Both the position numbers and the translations under genes were made by a program. This document shows, piece after piece, positions 1 through 17,883 of a DNA stretch of 64,000 nt (its first letter is position 1; the number at the start of each line of letters is the position of its first letter). The notes beneath the pieces are model-generated. The model was not told the origin of the DNA. It did not search any database and worked only from the letters and a program-made list of their open reading frames with translations. This stretch comes from Rhizophlyctis rosea (Eukaryota; Chytridiomycota; Chytridiomycetes; Rhizophlyctidales; Rhizophlyctidaceae): the NCBI GenBank assembly GCA_027596075.1, contig JADGJC010000030.1, positions 62,001 to 126,000 on the forward strand, written 5' to 3'.

Positions 1-1
1 A

Positions 2-860
2 GAAGGTCCCACGCGAGCAATGGCGGACAAAGCATACGCACAGATCGTGGCGAAAATGTTCGAAACGCTTGAAGAAGTTGGGCAGCAGGTTGCAGCCGAT
101 AGAACTGAGTCGAAGAGTTCGACTGATGATAAGGAGTTTTTGAATATTCATATTTTGAATGTTGGTGAGTATATTTCCATGCTGCCAGAATTATTTCATT
201 GCCAAGTTGGAGATGACAACACCCGTATTGCCGTTCGCTCCATTACCAAGCATTCCTAACGTTCTCCGGACTCCAATCCACAGAAAACATGCACCACCTC
301 TATACCTCCCTCCGCACCCTCAAAGTACCCTCCCTCGTATCCGCCACCAAACAATCCAAAACCGTATACGAAGACCACCTCTCGGAATACTGCAAAGTCG
401 TCATCCGCAAACCCCTCGGCAAGCTCTACGACTTCTTCGAAGCCGTCGATGCATTGATCAAGACGGGGCAGAGCGCGCCTGAGGAAGTCGCGTACAATAT
501 TTCGTACAACAAGGCGGCTTGTAAGGATGTTGTGAAGAAGTATCCGGGGAAGGAGGTTAGTTCCGTCAATGTGCACTCTAACGGCAAAGTGATATCGGAC
601 CCTCGCTCACTTATCCCATGCAACACCCCAACCAGATCAAAAAAGGCCTTGAAGCCCTCTACAAACGGGTCGACAAGCATTTTCCCGACGAAGAAGGTCT
701 GCTCCAGGTTGTATGGCGCGGAATTCAGGAAGAGTTCATGAAGCGGACCAGGCGTTATGAAGATATTTTGGCGCAATGTTATCGGGAGAGTGGGATTAAG
801 CTTGAGTTTACTATGGATGAGTTGTTGGGGTACTTTTCTGAGTTGGCGCGCACTCATTAA
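2..860 (+). CDS. SEC3: Exocyst subunit Sec3, C-terminal part (5' end outside window)
   Basis: Three exons, 2-164, 284-555 and 636-860, joined in phase; introns have GTGAGT and GTTAGT donors and CTAAC-type branch points. The frame is open from base 2, before the first ATG at 20, so the gene enters from the left. The spliced product ends with the conserved Sec3/EXOC1 C-terminal helical region: a block around VIRRPLGK-like VIRKPLGKLYDFFEAVD, then a VVKKYPGKE motif at the second exon end, then a block with LLQVVWRGIQEEF. Sec3 is the exocyst landmark subunit that tethers secretory vesicles to the plasma membrane at growth sites. The recognition rests on these C-terminal blocks; the N-terminal lipid-binding part is not in the window. 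Confidence 0.85.
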
Positions 861-1071
861 TGGAGGGTGAAAGTGGGTGGGGCTGTTTTGTTTAGTGATC
901 AAAATGTGTACAAAGAAATGTTTCTTCCGAGGTTTATGATGTGGTTTTGATAATGTCACCGCACCGAAATCTCCATAACTGTCTTGAATCCCGGCATATA
1001 TGTGGGAGGCACTCGGCGCACAAATCGCATTATTACGTCAGTGTGGTCTTTGATGAAAAATTAGCGAAGCT

Positions 1072-2099
1072 CTATTCTTCAAGAGTGCCAAAAAGCTTAA
1101 TTACAGGTCCCCATCCATCTGCAACATACACAATGCCTTTCCTGCAACCATTCACATGATCTGGCAATAATGCTGTTGGGATGTGGTGAAGGTTGCACAG
1201 TTTGATAGCTGAGTCACTTTTGCGTATCAAAATACCAATCTGGGCGTTCACTGCATAATGTCATATCCGTCAGCAAATCTACGCCTGAATCAGATGCACA
1301 AAACTGGGAAGAATACATACATAAACATGGCAGATCGGATGAGCTGCATGAAGTCAGGAGATATGGTGATCAGGACAGAGGACATCTATACAGCATTCAA
1401 TGTGCATTAAAATTTCAGGCGGGGTGCTTGAACCTACCTATCTCCGATGCAAATTGACATCCCGTCAACCACGTCTGAGCCCATCCAATCAGCCTTATCC
1501 ACGCCCGTCAAAATTCCACCGAGGATAATTCCTGTGGAGATCCCCTTCTCATCACATTCCAAGTCATTGCACAGCAAACTCTTTCTTGTTATGATATCTG
1601 TAAGACCGGCAGTGTGCAAAACTCCCTGGATGAGATCCTTTGACCAGTTCAAAGACACAATCTTCACGGTCGCCGACGAGTTGTTGTCCTCCTGATTTTT
1701 GCCTTTGGAGACGAACAGCTTGACGGCCTCTATCCAGCCTGGCCGTGTGGCAACCGCAGTGCCAGCTGTGAACAGAGCTGAGGCCGTTGTGCCCGATAGA
1801 GCTCTATATTGCTGCACGCGGTCGATAGACTTCCGCTCAACTGGGGTGCGGTATGATTGTATATGTGCGCGTAGGGAGGCTACGGAGGGATTTAACGGTG
1901 GGGGCGGTGGGATATGGGAATTCCAGTCGTTCAAATATGCTTCTTGGAAGAATGACCATGGAGGGATTTCAGTGGATTGTAGGGTCTTATGTGAGGAGCG
2001 GGAGGCGTATGCTGTTGCTGCGATGGTCGCAATCGTATCGGCAATTGTTATTGTCTCATCGAAGTCGAGGATAAGACGCGAAATTCTTCGAGTCGACAT
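1072..2099 (-). CDS. HAD-superfamily phosphatase (phosphoserine/MTP-phosphatase-like)
   Basis: Exons 1438-2099, 1252-1343 and 1072-1208 (minus) give about 296 residues. Motif I is LILDFDETIT near residue 10 (nucleophile Asp and acid Asp). Motif II is the Ser/Asn in VSLNWSKD near residue 155, and motif IV is created by the first splice junction: IGD from exon 1 joined to SSSDLPCL in exon 2. The third exon supplies the family-like tail ending in a VDGWG-like VADGWGPVIKLFG. The second intron (43 nt) is my least certain junction. Members dephosphorylate small metabolites (phosphoserine-like or methylthioribulose-type intermediates); the substrate cannot be read from sequence. Upstream, its start faces the start of the DUF4504-like gene 284 bp away. 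Confidence 0.75.
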
Positions 2100-2382
2100 A
2101 TGGCTGACTGAGTTGTTGACTGATTTTGGTCAATGAATGGGAGGCAGCATCGAATTGGAATGGCCCAAGGAAGAAGGGGAACTCAACACGAACATGAGAA
2201 GACCGACATCCGCGCCTGAGCCGGTAGGCTTGGACTGATATGACCAAATTTGGAATGTCAATCGTACCAAAAGGGTATAGATGGCATGAGGTCTCATCTC
2301 TCCACCCAACAATCAAAATCAGCGCACTATTCTTTTCCTGCTTTCGCATCAGTAACATTCACTGTCCATACATGCAGTTTAC

Positions 2383-3424
2383 ATGTCTTCCTCACAGCAC
2401 GCCCTTCTCAAGACAGTCGTCAGAGCACACTTCAATAAACAGCTGAAAGGTGTCCGGCTGGACAACTTTGTTACTGATCTCTTGACGGTGCTCCTCGGCC
2501 TACGGTATGCAAACCTCCTTGCTGTCAATCACTGGGAGAGGCTAACAGCATTTTTTGACATGCAGCGCCTCCTTCCTGAACGATTATTTCTTCCCAGCTG
2601 CCAATACACTCAACACTTTCATAGAAGACACACGCAAAGTACGCTTTGCAAAGTGTCTGTTCTCTTCTACCTCTGCTCATAACCTGATCACACAGCTCAA
2701 TCCAACATATTCCAACATCACCGCTCTGATTATTGCGGAAGAGTTTACCTATTTCATCAATCCAGAGAAGTTTCTACTTGACCGTTCTGCAACAAACATC
2801 TCCAATCTTGTCTTCATCGACCTATCCCCGACCGTTCAAATTCCCACAGTAAGTAGCGCGCTCCCCTTTCTCATCGAAACGAGCTATCAGTGATGTGGGT
2901 CATGATTAGCGCTGCACATACGTCCAAACCACGCCAATCCATGACACCATCCAAAGTCTTCTCTCTCAAGTTCAAGAGGCATCGCAAAATGATGCTAAAG
3001 TGATGAGCTTCACACCGCCTAAGACCTCAATGGTGGTGTCACTGAGCGGCTTCCTTCTGGACTATCCCATCATCTACTCCTATGCTTCACTCTCAAGCAC
3101 TGATGAACTGCCATCCTCCACAAACCTGGATCACCAACCCCTGACACTGTATGAAGTCCATCTGGCTACAGAGTATGTACCATTCTGAGCTATGTACGCC
3201 CCTCCACGATTGAAAGTAAACAAATACCTAGTGACAGACCTTCCGCAATACCACACCGAATGATGAGCTTCTCATGCCCCACAAACCTCCTTACCGACGA
3301 AGTCCACGAGCGCATCAACCATAAATTCCAACATAGCTTGCAAACCGCAATCACAAACCAGTCTTACTTTCAAAGTTTCAAGATCGAGCATAGAGAAGTC
3401 ACACTTCCGTCAGTTATAGTCTAG
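2383..3424 (+). CDS. DUF4504 / C1orf74-like protein
   Basis: Five exons (2383-2504, 2566-2638, 2696-2848, 2910-3172, 3232-3424) splice in consistent phase to 267 residues. Every intron is 57-61 nt with GT/AG ends. Visible features are an N-terminal helical segment, a middle section with VFIDLSPTVQIPT, a hydrophobic stretch LSGFLLDYPIIYSY near residue 165, and a terminal beta-like LPSVIV. Length and the FLLDYPIIY plus C-terminal LPSV pattern recall the uncharacterised animal C1orf74 (UPF0739, DUF4504) family, which is about 270 residues. That assignment is from memory of the family and is moderate at best. No catalytic motif, signal peptide or membrane helix is evident. Function unknown. Confidence 0.7.
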
Positions 3425-3720
3425 CGATTCATTTGATACCCCATGGTCGTGTACATAGCTGGCATTATTAGCTGCAGTCCTGAACACATCACAATAAGAT
3501 CCACCAAATACTCTGCACAATAACAATGAGAAACGCCAAAAAGGGGCCGTTCTTTTACATGTATTTTACACTTATACAAACGCACATTGCAACAACGACC
3601 GAAAACAACAAAAAATATTTACTGAATGCTTGCAAAAAAAAGATGAATGGACCCAGCACGCACGCAACCGACACCAAATTTCAAAGTAATCCCCCAACTT
3701 CCAAACACCCTCAACACTCC

Positions 3721-10246
<6,526 letters not shown>

Positions 10247-12899
10247 ATGAACCAAGTGCACAAAAGACCGCCGGCCGCTTGCTGTGTCAATAGAGGGGGG
10301 CCCTACACCTTCCTGGCGCCGTTCTTTAGCGATATTTTGAGGCTCCCCCATCCTCCTCTCGTCCGCAAGGCGACGTCGACCGCCGTACGCCCTCAACCTT
10401 CGCAATCTCAACACAGTGCTCGCAAACACTTACGACGCAAGCAGACCACAAATGTCTCAGACTTTCTGTGTCCGGGTCCTGGTCGAGCAAGGTTTGCGGC
10501 TCCTCCGAGCCTGCACAACGTGCAGTCGGTGTCCGAGGATGGAACCGCACGGGTCTCAGGTGCGCACCGCAAAACCAACTCCATTATTCACTATGTTTTT
10601 CATTGAGTTCTTTTATGTCATAGATCTACCTTTTGTTCGCGGGAACGTCTTAATGGGAGATATCGTCGCGGCCGCGAGGAGGAAAGATACATCAGAAGTA
10701 ATCAAACTCGTACATCTTATCATGAAATCCACATCCAAAGTCGTTCAATCGTACGAGTTAGAGGAGATCCTTGAATTTCTCCAGACTCAAGAGGGGGGTG
10801 ACGTATTGGGCGCTGCTCAGGCCATTCTGGACCATTCCACGAACGCGGGCCTCAGGCCATCGATGAACGTCTATCTTTCTTTGGTCAAACTCCATATCGC
10901 CAACCTCACTGATGTCAAATGGGTGCCGCACATATTGGACCACATGGAGAAGCACGGCGTCACACCGAAACTACCCGTACTTGGTCCGTTGTTCAACCAT
11001 GCATGGAAATTGCGCGATGTAGACATCCTGGAGACCATTTATCACAAAATGTGCGCAACCGGTGTCAAGGTCAGATCGCAGCAGCGGTCGGCGATGGTGT
11101 ATCTTCTGGTGGTAGCGGGCCGGGTGGAAGACGCGGAACAGCTACATCAGGCATGTCTAGAGCAAAAGCGGGATGGAGATCATGGTTTCTCTGCTTCTCG
11201 GTACATTTCCTTGGTTAGGGGCTGGATGAAAGAAGGGAACCTGCAACGTGCGAAGGGGCACGTAGAAGCCATGCTCCTCAATATGGCGACCGCTAGGGGG
11301 TTGAAAGAGCATGAGAAGGGGGCAGCTTTGGACACGGCGCTCCGACTCTTTGCGCAGTTGAAGGATGTAGAACGCATCATTCCGCTATGGAAAGACATCC
11401 ATACCACCAAGCACATTATAAAACCCTTCGTCGCAGCCCAGTTGTACGCTTCCTTCCTGGCCAGCGATTTGGACATGACACTGCTGCAACCTCCAATTTT
11501 GGACACGGTGCAGGAGTCGGAAATGGGCAACTTCTACGATGTGCTGGTCCGGACTCTAATCAAATTTGGTGACGTAGCCAAGGCATCCGCGATGCTGGAT
11601 GAAACCATACAGCAACGCCACCACCCGACCGAAAACGCCCTATCTTCCCTCTTAGAAGCCTACACCACAGCAGACGATGCGGAAGGTTGCGAACGCATCC
11701 TCCGTCTTTTCCACCAATTCGGCTACGAGACCACCACAACCCTCTACACCAAAATCATGATCGTCCTCTTCAACAACGGTCAATACGAAGCCGTCCGCGA
11801 AATCTTCCACCAAATCCCATCCCCATCCGTATCAAACTATTCCCTAATCATCCGCGCGTCGACCGAACTCTCACCGCAAACCGCAGGGGAAACTGCCGAT
11901 AAGCTTCTGCAGGAGATGATCGCGTCTGGCGTGCCGCGGAATGAAAGAATCTACGCCGAAATTCTGAGGGCTTGTCGGTATCGTTTGGACCTTGCCGAGA
12001 AGCATTTCGAAGCGATGGTAGGGGAAGGGATCATGCCTAATGCGTACACGTACAGCGCCATCACATTAGCCTGTGCCGAAAGCAAGGACATCGACAAAAT
12101 GATGGAGTATCATCATCGGATGGTTTCAGAAGGGGTCGAATCTAATGTAGTGGTTATGGCGACGGTGCTGAAGGGTCTTCTGAATGCGGGGAAATACGGG
12201 ATGATGCGGACGTTATTTGACGATTATCGCAAGCTGGGGATATCGGCTGCCGGGGGTATCACTAGTATGATGGTGGAAGCTTACATCAAGCTGGAGGATA
12301 TGGCGGGCGCGGAGGCGGTCTTTGAAGATTGGCTGCAGGCGGTGGGGTCGGGAGTGAAGGAAGACCCGGGGACCGAGAGTGGATTTTATATCGTCATGGA
12401 CAAGCATGCGAAATTGGGGAATGTGGAGCGGGTGCAGTACTGGAGGAGGAGGATGGACGGATTAGGGTATCCGGCAACGCAAACGTCGGATAGTATTTTG
12501 ATGAACGCGTACAGTTATGCAGGAGATCTGCCGGCGGTGAAGGGTATGCTGGGAACTATGGGGCATGTCGGGTCAGATTTGGCTATCTTTTACGCCATTG
12601 CGCTGGATGCGTGTGGATTCCACGGCACGGCGGAGGACGCAACGGCGGTTTTTGAAGAAGGACGGAAACGGATCGATACACTGGACGTCAACGTCTACAA
12701 CTCGTACATTGAGGCATTGGGACGGCACGGGAAAGCAGATGAAGCGCTGGCGGTGTTGTATACGTTACTTTCGGACGGAGTGAAGCCAACTATGAAGACC
12801 TACGGCACGGCCATGACTCAAATCAAGGGTAAAACCAAGGAGGTTCGAGCATTTTTCATGCGCCATTTTCCTCATAGTGTGGCCCGGAATCTTCCCTGA
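10247..12899 (+). CDS. Pentatricopeptide-repeat (PPR) protein, probably mitochondrial
   Basis: Exons 10247-10559 and 10624-12899 give 862 residues. The 64-nt intron joins in phase 1 and links an Arg/Ser/Pro-rich N-terminus to the repeat region. An ATG at 10416 begins an unspliced 827-codon frame, but that would put the intron in coding sequence in the wrong frame upstream. From about residue 150 to the end there are many degenerate 35-residue helical hairpins with the PPR signature, for example VNVYNSYIEALGRHGKADEA followed by VKPTMKTYGTAM. PPR proteins bind organellar RNA for processing, stability or translation. The basic, acid-poor N-terminus suits mitochondrial import. The specific RNA target cannot be inferred. 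Confidence 0.85.
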
Positions 12900-13075
12900 A
12901 TTCGGGAAAATTCTCCTTGGCGAGAATAGGTACTTCAATGTTGCTTAACAGGTAGTGTGTGGTGTGGTAGGATGTAGATAAGTTGGCTTTTGTAACATAA
13001 GCTACTTTTGTAAATATGCAAATATGTAAATAGAACTGCACATATGTTGGCTCGTTCCACCGCTTTACTGATTCA

Positions 13076-14015
13076 TCACCGTCTATAAAACAGGTGATCC
13101 CACATCCTGGGATTTGGGAAATCCCCGCCCCGATCTACCATGTATGCCATCCGCGACCCCTGCGGCTCCAAAAGGATGTGGTCACGAGTGGCCTTTTTGC
13201 CTGCTATTGTGGCATCTGATGTGAATGTTCCCGGTCTTTGACCTACAGCAAGCAAGAAAGGTAGAGACTTTGTGAGCAGCGAAAAGCCTCAAGGCACCGA
13301 ATTCGCATGACTGACCAGGCCCTCGGTCAATTCTCTCCCGGCAGTTCAACGCCCTTGCTGGTATGCATCGTCTATTCCGGCCGATTAGGGCGAATGTGTC
13401 AAGGAGGACGTTTTTCCCGTCCGCTAATAGAGTGACTGTCTGCAGGCGTCTACAATTTTCCAAGTTAAACGCGAACGGAAGATCTCCAGTCATACCCATA
13501 TCTTTATCTACCTTGCCGCGTAAAAATGCACAAACCCAAGGACCATCCCACCAACTCCCAAACAGAAACTCGCCATCCCAGCTCTATGCCATGTTGGCGC
13601 TAGCACATACTGTTTTCGTCTGCAAGTCCCCGCATTGAAAGCGAAAAAATTAGCTGACCTTGTCAACGCGTTTCCCCGACCACGGAACAGCGCATCCCAT
13701 CATCCATTACCCTTGCTCATCCAATCCAGCCTCCTCATCCACAACGTTGATATCTTCGAAAACCCAGTGTGCTACAGATATCCAGAATAGTAGTTGCCCG
13801 CCGGCGAAGAAGTATGCGATACGCGTTGGGGTTTGGTTGTCGTTGGAGTAGAGGGTGGTGTCTTGACCTGCTGTTCGCGTTGGGTTGAAAAGAGACGGTT
13901 GGAAAGGCAGGGCTGGGGAACGTCCGGCAGGACGTGTAGTGAGGTGTCGAATGTGTGCTCTGGAGCAAATGGACGTGATATACAGGCATGAGCGACGAGT
14001 GCTATTTTTAGACAT
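13076..14015 (-). CDS. TMEM223: TMEM223-like mitochondrial inner-membrane protein
   Basis: Four exons (13711-14015, 13512-13619, 13316-13449, 13076-13242) splice in phase to 237 residues. The N-terminus is Arg/Ser-rich, consistent with import. Two hydrophobic helices follow: IAYFFAGGQLLFWISVAHW near residue 70 and MASFCLGVGGMVLGFVHFY near residue 120. The C-terminal half matches the TMEM223 plan: a beta-like segment with FALIGR, a Cys-Arg-Glu-Arg motif, and a terminal YMVDRGGDFPNP motif followed by LFYRR. Animal TMEM223 is implicated in cytochrome c oxidase assembly; extending this to the fungus is inference. No single unspliced frame covers the gene, so it is easily missed. Confidence 0.75.
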
Positions 14016-15386
14016 TACCTAACATTGGTTCTGGTCGCGAAAGTAGCGCGAAGTGAGGTGTGCAGGCACGATCGACATATGCTATGTAGAGGCCTCAGTA
14101 GACTCATGTTTCAAAAGGAGGCGATGCCAAGAGGATACAGGATGCCCTGTTGCTATGTGATCAACAAATGCAACAGCAGGTTGTGGTGCATCAAAATGTG
14201 TAAACAAAGCGGGGCTGGCAGGAAGTGCGACGATGCTGCGTGTGGTGGTGCAACCTCCGCGTGCCGTGGCGTTTGCCACAACCGCCACGGGCTCTGCAGT
14301 TTTTACCCAAGTTACAGTGTTTTTTCTTGAAATTCTGCCCAGCGGGGACTGACCATCAATACTAGCATGTAAGTATTGAGTTGAGTATGCAGAATTTTCT
14401 CTTAAAACTTTGTTCTCAAATCAACCTCTTACGTGAAAGGCCGTCATGGTTGTGCGGCAATGTGCCGATTAGCCATACCGTTCTCTTCCACAGGAATGAA
14501 TCACATCGCGTTCAGAGTGGAAGAATACGCTTCCAAGGAAATCACATGGCCAGGTGCTGAATAAAGGAGTGGAGTACCAGTTTAATTCTTCGGCAACTCT
14601 GCTGATCTGGCCAGACGGTGTTTCGACTAGATAGTGGCACTTCATCAATCACGGCGTTCACATTGAAGTGATTGGGATTCACACACTGAATAACACATCA
14701 TTTGAAATTTGACCTGCCTTTAATGATTGACGAACAGCAGTTCATCACTGCAGATTTGATTCGTTAGTGGACACATCAAAGCATCACTGCTGAGAGCGTT
14801 CAGTGCTCGACCGATGCGCGCGATTGGCTTATAACCAAGTCAACACTTGCTTTGCTGTCTTCCTTCCTCCAGGAGCTCGCTCAAACTCCTTTTCTGATCA
14901 TTCTGCCATCACTTATTATAGTCAGTTTGAAAATTGTGAAAGAAATTTGAACATTGAAAGACCCTGGATGATAGCGTTGCGGGTTGTACGCGTTGTAGAT
15001 GGCGGAGTAAGCACAAAGCCCCTGTCACACGAGACCCTTTGTGAACTCAAAAGCCCAGACATTCCATTGAATCCATTTTGTGTGTTTTGTGCGACGATGC
15101 ACAACAACTTCATAAGGAAATCCTACATGTAAGCCGATCGTTCCATAGTTGCACATCAAGTTGTGACCATCTCTGCCAAGTTGGAGCATCATTTACGGTG
15201 ACAACATGAGTGGCAAACCAGGACGCAGCAAGAGGGAGCAGGAAGGACGTCACCTTTCTTCCTCCTCTGCCCATTTCACCATTCCAAGCATAGATTCATA
15301 GAATTGCGAAGCTCACATTGTGGTAGTTCACTCGAACACCTCATGCAAATAGACGTAGCTCCTTTTACGTTCGCAGACCGCACACA
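14016..15386. other. Gene-free divergent region between TMEM223-like and CAP genes, with inverted repeats
   Basis: 1.37 kb with no frame I can support as a gene. Two perfect inverted repeats stand out: CCGTGGCG at 14264-14271 against CGCCACGG at 14283-14290, and TCAATACT at 14356-14363 against AGTATTGA at 14372-14379. Short open frames at 14025-14330 and 14803-15132 lack recognisable domains or splice partners. Confidence 0.5.
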
Positions 15387-16733
15387 ATGTCGAGCAACAA
15401 CCTGAATTTACCCACTCTCCCACGGACGGACATGGAAGCCGCTGTGTTGGAAGCCAGTTTCATGAGCCATGCCAGGCGCCGAAGTCAAATGATTGATATG
15501 CAAGACTTGGACGATGTTCCCGTGCACGGAACTTCGTCAGCACCTGTTAATGCTGGGACTCTTTCGAAACCTCCAAACGCCTACACGGGCACATTGACGA
15601 AGCCCGTTAGCGAACCCACAGAGACGGCTTCTTTCCGCGGACTGGAATTCCCGACTCCTCCCACGAGCGACTCTTCCCTCCCCCGCATTCCATCTACCGA
15701 AACTGCTCCCCCCAACAAAGCAAGGGAAGCTTTGAGTGCTACCTACAAAAAGTGCCACGACAAAGTCTTTGGTTTGGTCTGGGATGCCAAATATTGGCAA
15801 AAGACACACAGGAAGCAGTCCAAGTACATTGCTATTGGTATTGCAATCTTCTTGGCATTGATTGTTATCATCGGAGCCGCGCTTGGTATGTATCAACGAC
15901 GAATGGAGCTTTTCTCTGTTTGTTTACTTACACCTGATTTGTTTACACTAGGTGCCAAACACGGGCGAGACCAACAGCAGCAAACCACGTCTGCTGATCA
16001 TATACAATCAGCCGAAACTGACGGCACCGTGGGTATTCAAAGCGCGGACGGTGACAATGGTGGTGGCAGTGGGTCTGACGCATCCAACCCATCGTTCAAC
16101 GCCACCATGAACGGCAACGGCACTTTCACCAACTCCACAACCAATTCAACGCTTTCCGCATCCGCTTCAACCACAACAACCGTCGTATCTCAGCCAACCA
16201 CCAGCTCAAACAGCAACAACAACAATGACAACAACAAATCCAGCTCCGGTAGCAGCAGCAGCAGCTCTGACAACAACAGCCAACCCCAATGGTCTTCCAG
16301 CCAACCTGACTGCCTCTCCGGTCAAAACTCCTACCGTTCATCCTATGGCCTCCCTCGCCTCTCCTATTCCAAATCCCTCGAATCCTACGCCTGCAACTTT
16401 GCCCGCAAACTCATCTACGAAAACGACCTGTACCACTCCGGCGGCCCATATGGCGAAAACCTCTGGCGCAGCTCTGGCTCTGACATGTCTGGTGATTACA
16501 ACTCATGCTCCGGTGCGGTTGGAAGTTGGGCGTACGAAAAGCGGAATTACCGGTCGGGATTGAAGATCGGTCAGGGTTTGGGAGTGATTAATTACGGCCA
16601 CTGGACACAAATGATGTGGAGGGATTCGAGGCAGGTTGGGTGTTGCCGGGCCGCTAACAGTGATAGGACCGTAGTGATTTGGGCGTGCGAGTATTCACCG
16701 AAGGGTAATATGGACGGTGAGGCGGCTTACTAG
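15387..16733 (+). CDS. Membrane-anchored CAP/SCP-domain protein
   Basis: Exons 15387-15885 and 15952-16733 give 426 residues. About residues 1-140 are a polar cytosolic N-terminus. One membrane helix, YIAIGIAIFLALIVIIGAAL near residue 150, has basic residues before it and no cleavable signal, so a type II topology is likely. A long Ser/Thr/Asn/Gln-rich stalk (about 180-280) follows. The C-terminal CAP domain (about 285-426) holds the expected motifs: SYSKSLESYACNFA, the GENLW box, HWTQMMWRDSRQVGC and VIWACEYSPKGN. CAP proteins act extracellularly in sterol binding or cell-wall/host interaction. The 66-nt intron is a multiple of three without a stop, so its retention would add 22 residues right after the membrane helix. 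Confidence 0.85.
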   Translation: MSSNNLNLPTLPRTDMEAAVLEASFMSHARRRSQMIDMQDLDDVPVHGTSSAPVNAGTLSKPPNAYTGTLTKPVSEPTETASFRGLEFPTPPTSDSSLPRIPSTETAPPNKAREALSATYKKCHDKVFGLVWDAKYWQKTHRKQSKYIAIGIAIFLALIVIIGAALGMYQRRMELFSVCLLTPDLFTLGAKHGRDQQQQTTSADHIQSAETDGTVGIQSADGDNGGGSGSDASNPSFNATMNGNGTFTNSTTNSTLSASASTTTTVVSQPTTSSNSNNNNDNNKSSSGSSSSSSDNNSQPQWSSSQPDCLSGQNSYRSSYGLPRLSYSKSLESYACNFARKLIYENDLYHSGGPYGENLWRSSGSDMSGDYNSCSGAVGSWAYEKRNYRSGLKIGQGLGVINYGHWTQMMWRDSRQVGCCRAANSDRTVVIWACEYSPKGNMDGEAAY

Positions 16734-17128
16734 ATAGTCCAATAGGAGTGTAAGCCCAGCAGGTTAATGTCTGATGATGAAGTTATCGTAGACCCCTTCC
16801 TATTGAATAGTTGATACCTCAGAGCCTCTTGGTTTGATCTCATGAGCCCATACGCAGAAAGAACGTACGGGTTATGAGCAAAATGTCCTTCAAGTTTGTG
16901 TGTGTGCATTTTTTCCCCAAGCTGTACATTAATAGTAATAGAGTAATAGAAGTCAGTTTAGACGGACAAGGAGAGCGGGCTCACTTTGCTCGTCTAGGTT
17001 GATATCCTGTTGTTCTGTGACTTCACTCAATGCGACTTTCAAGATTTGATTTAAAGCATCGCACCAGACTTCTCAGTCGAAGCAACCGACCGCGCACATG
17101 AAGCCATCTGCAGAGACAATGATGCGTT
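16734..17128. other. Intergenic, 3' ends of CAP gene and orphan gene
   Basis: 395 bp between convergent gene ends. AT-rich stretches around 16900-16960 could serve polyadenylation. A minus-strand frame ending near 17055 reads like a WD-repeat end (IIVSADGFMCAVGCFD) but could not be joined in phase to the upstream orphan gene. Confidence 0.4.
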
Positions 17129-17753
17129 CTAAGGAGGCATATCGTGCGATTTTCCGGAAATTGTTGAAGACGGCCTGATAGCAAGTAGAAGGTACTGCAC
17201 ATCGCGGACGATCCATACGATTCATACACAGATCTCCTCACTTGGGCGTTAGGTACGAGCTGTTTGCGGCTGTTGTAGGCTGATGAGGGGCAAAATGTAA
17301 GATTTCAATTTTGCTGTGCCAAACTGAGGCGTGATCTTGTAGGTCCCATCCAATAAATATGCTGAGCGTCCGAGAATACATCTCATTCAGTGCCCACCAA
17401 CCATCAATGCTCAGGTCTGAGCAAAACTCAGGTTTAGCACCGTCTGCCGCCCACTTGGGCTTCTTGAAATCCTCCACAGCAAGAGAAAGCACTGATGCAT
17501 CTGTCAACAACGGTCTGCCCAAGTTCATGGCTTTTTCAAATTCGTATTTGAAACTTCCACCCTGGTCTGGTTGTGACGAAGAGTAGCAAGTCGGCTCAGT
17601 CGGCAAGGACTTCGTAGCAAGCTCAATACCAACCGGATGAACAACGTGCATGATATTGTTCACCAAATCCATGCGTTTCATAACTCACACGATTGAAGTC
17701 AACAGGTGAGTTGCTGGAGCATGTAATAGGCACTTACCCGACTTCCGCCACAT
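17129..17753 (-). CDS. Small orphan protein, spliced
   Basis: Proposed exons 17738-17753 (16 nt, MWRKS), 17242-17683 and 17129-17174 give about 167 residues. The first junction is phase 1, like other mini first exons in this window. The main exon is open for 147 codons with protein-like composition, including EMYSRTLSIFIGWDLQDH near residue 115. I recognise no family, signal or membrane helix. The last exon is uncertain: splicing to 17174 ends quickly in a stop, while another frame in the same place reads like a WD-repeat end. The gene sits 130 bp downstream of the helicase gene on the same strand. Confidence 0.45.
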
Positions 17754-17883
17754 GTTTACAGGCTCGAGATGAACCACTTGGAAAACATGCAAGGGAAAAA
17801 ACTACGCAACGGAACACATTGTTTGTACAAAAACATACAGAAATACACGCTGAATATCTACATGTACCCGCCGGATCCAGACA

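Noticed and set aside
10416..12899. Unspliced 827-codon PPR model starting at 10416
   Set aside because: It reads through a good GTGCGC...CATAG intron; the spliced model from 10247 is in phase and gives a better N-terminus.
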